Source: Actinokineospora sp. NBRC 105648 (GTDB taxonomy: Bacteria > Actinomycetota > Actinomycetes > Mycobacteriales > Pseudonocardiaceae). Taken from it: a DNA stretch of 32,766 nucleotides. The stretch is taken from positions 47,029 to 79,794 of the forward strand of contig NZ_BSTR01000037.1 of the NCBI RefSeq assembly GCF_030269645.1, written 5' to 3'. Both the position numbers and the translations under genes were made by a program. This document shows positions 31,441 through 32,766 of this stretch, one piece after another. How positions within the stretch are numbered: position 1 is the first letter of the stretch; every line of letters begins with the position of its first letter. Under the pieces are notes generated by a model. It saw only the letters and a program-made list of their open reading frames with translations, was not told the origin of the DNA and ran no database searches.

Positions 31441-32537
31441 ACCAGCGAACCGACACCTCGGGGAACCGGGGCGTGGCACGGTTGAGCAGCGGGCTCGGCA
31501 CGCCGAACAGGTGCCGGTCGAGGAACGCCCGCACGTAGGTCCGCTGGACCTCGATGGCACGGGCAGGCGCGACCGTCCCGAACAACTCGGCGAACACCGG
31601 CGCGGGCAACCGCTCCCGCAGGTGCGCCGGCTCGATGAAGTACGGCGCGTCGGTGAAGCTGTAGTGCCCCATCCCACTGGCGGCGAGGTGACGGCCCCAG
31701 GTCTGCTGCGCACCGCGCCACTGGACCCAGTTGTCGAAGTCCCACGCGCCGCTCAGCAGCAGGGTCGGCCTCGGCACACCAGCCCGGGTGACCCGACTGG
31801 AGAAGGCACCATCCATGTTCAGCGCCGCGCGGAACCGGGAATCGGACTGCGCGGCCTCAGCGGCGGTAGCCCCACCAGCCGAATGCCCCACAGCCACAAC
31901 GCGACGGACGTCGACCGACCAGCGGCGCTCGACCTCGGTGAGCACGAACCGCAGATCGTCGGCCCGAACGGTGATCGCGGCATCGCGCTGCTCAACGGAC
32001 TCATCAGCGGGCCGGTTGTTGTAGAGCACGCGACCATCAGGAAACTTCACAGCAGCGGCCTCATAAGTGTGGTCAACCGCAACGACGAGGTAGCCATGAC
32101 TGGCCAAATCCTCGGCGAGCGGCACTGGTAGCCCGACTGCCACCGAAACCGTGGCTGAACAGCACCAGTGGCAACCTCCCCGGCCGCACCGGCGCACCCA
32201 GAAAAGCCCTGGGACTGACTGAATCCAACGAACCAGCAGGCGCAGCGACGGTTGCCTCGAGCGCCCGGAGCACCTCAGGCGCGGCATAGGGAGCACGCGA
32301 ACGCCCGGCGGTGGAACGAGCGGGATACCAGGTCTGGACCATCAACTCACGCGGCCCAGGAGTGGGCGCCCACGGATCAACGCGGTTGCGGTCTACCAGG
32401 GGAAAGGACGTAGTACCAACGGAATTGCCACCGGTCGGCTGCGGCAACCACACACGCTCGGGCGTGGCACTCGCGGGCACGACCAACAACGTGAGCGCAC
32501 CAAGGACGGCAAGGAACAGCACAGACAATCGCGACAT
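31430..32537 (-). pseudogene. Secreted alpha/beta hydrolase (PAF-acetylhydrolase-like), frameshifted
   Basis: Two minus-strand frames together encode one ~368-aa hydrolase. The first (32537 to about 32126) has a signal peptide (about 1-24, ...VVPASA) and LPLVLFSHGFGGSRATS, the oxyanion segment. The second (about 32125 to 31430) continues with PLAEDLASHGYLVVAVDHTYEA, the nucleophile elbow VGHSAGG, LLLSGAWDFDN and GMGHYSFTD (likely acid and His). The reading frame breaks at about 32122-32126. Restoring one GT there (ACCAGT-GTG-CCG) would give SRATSVPLAEDL, a seamless join. So either a 2-nt deletion has inactivated the gene or this is an assembly error. All catalytic elements are otherwise intact, suggesting a very recent event. 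Confidence 0.82.
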
Positions 32538-32543
32538 GACCCC

Positions 32544-32549
32544 ACGCTA
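32544..32549 (-). promoter_or_regulatory. -10 element, leaderless promoter of the hydrolase gene
   Basis: TAGCGT on the minus strand, 6 nt, then ATG at 32537, so +1 is the A of the ATG. Same hexamer and spacing as at 3850-3855. Confidence 0.5.
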
Positions 32550-32708
32550 TCCACGAACGAACCGCCGAGAACACCCCGGGACGCGGTCCACTTAGGACAA
32601 TCTACTGGGCAGGCACCGAACGCAAAGATGTGGACAGGGAGGGACTGCTCCGAGATTGGTTGACACCTGACCTGTGAGGGCTCGCGTCCTCGCTGGAAGG
32701 ATGTCTCT

Positions 32709-32766
32709 GTGCCCAAGCCATACCCCAGGGAGTTCCGCGACGATGTCGTCGCTGTCGCGCGCAAGG
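32709..32766 (+). mobile_element. Start of an IS3-family transposase OrfA (cut by window edge)
   Basis: From GTG 32709 the frame reads MPKPYPREFRDDVVAVARK, the standard N-terminus of the helix-turn-helix OrfA of actinobacterial IS3-family elements. AAGGAT (32697-32702) lies 6 nt upstream as a ribosome site. TTGACA at 32660-32665 may be part of its promoter. The left inverted repeat must lie somewhere between the hydrolase promoter (32550) and 32690; I cannot fix it without the other end. Only 19 codons are in the window. Confidence 0.75.

Noticed and set aside
32393..32764. 123-codon minus-strand frame at the right edge
   Set aside because: Runs antisense to the IS3-type OrfA start and out of frame with the hydrolase signal peptide; no recognisable content.

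Overview
The window is very GC-rich DNA with GTG and TTG starts, dense ATGA/GTGA/TGATG start-stop overlaps and several apparently leaderless promoters. Together with MprAB/PepD, Eis, TPR-GGDEF and MmyB-type regulator homologues this points to a filamentous actinomycete; a Pseudonocardiaceae-like chromosome is the best guess, but that is inference. It looks like chromosomal core and semi-core sequence with one insertion sequence starting at the right edge.

Region 1 (1-7327). A 35-bp tandem repeat lies at the left edge. It is followed on the minus strand by a polytopic HPPG-motif membrane protein of GT-C type and an OmpR-type two-component pair. Facing away from these, beyond a small membrane protein, is a tightly overlapping plus-strand operon: family-2 glycosyltransferase, DUF2064 glycosyltransferase-like protein, SAM methyltransferase, a membrane cytochrome-b-like/sulfite-oxidase-like molybdoenzyme, and a small membrane protein. 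These look like parts of one poorly characterised envelope or lipid-linked sugar system.

Region 2 (7328-14332). A 510-bp gene-free stretch is packed with inverted repeats. It is followed by pepD (HtrA-like protease), galT, a DeoR-type regulator, mprB, mprA and a TRIC/UPF0126 channel, all on the minus strand. The galT-deoR pair separates pepD from mprAB, which are adjacent in Mycobacterium. Even so, pepD and mprA keep almost identical tandem TCTCAG operators at the same distance from their start codons, so the stress regulon appears intact.

Region 3 (14352-19709). An EthD / 3-hydroxyacyl-CoA dehydrogenase / Eis-type acetyltransferase operon lies on the minus strand. After it come a histidine phosphatase, a TPR-GGDEF diguanylate cyclase, and a convergent orphan NarL-type response regulator.

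Region 4 (19732-25597). A secreted penicillin-acylase-family Ntn hydrolase converges on a small secreted protein made of three cysteine-paired repeats, with a strong hairpin terminator between them. A NatAB-like ABC exporter with its own intrinsic terminator and tRNA-Arg(CCU) follow.

Region 5 (25735-32766). This contains a DUF72 protein, a ~670-bp stretch without a convincing gene, and a secreted NucA/NucB-type nuclease that seems to lack a standard start codon. Close behind the nuclease is a DUF6461-like protein, a possible immunity partner. Next are an aldo/keto reductase divergent from an MmyB-like regulator with palindromic operators, a frameshifted secreted alpha/beta hydrolase, and the start of an IS3-family transposase at the right edge.
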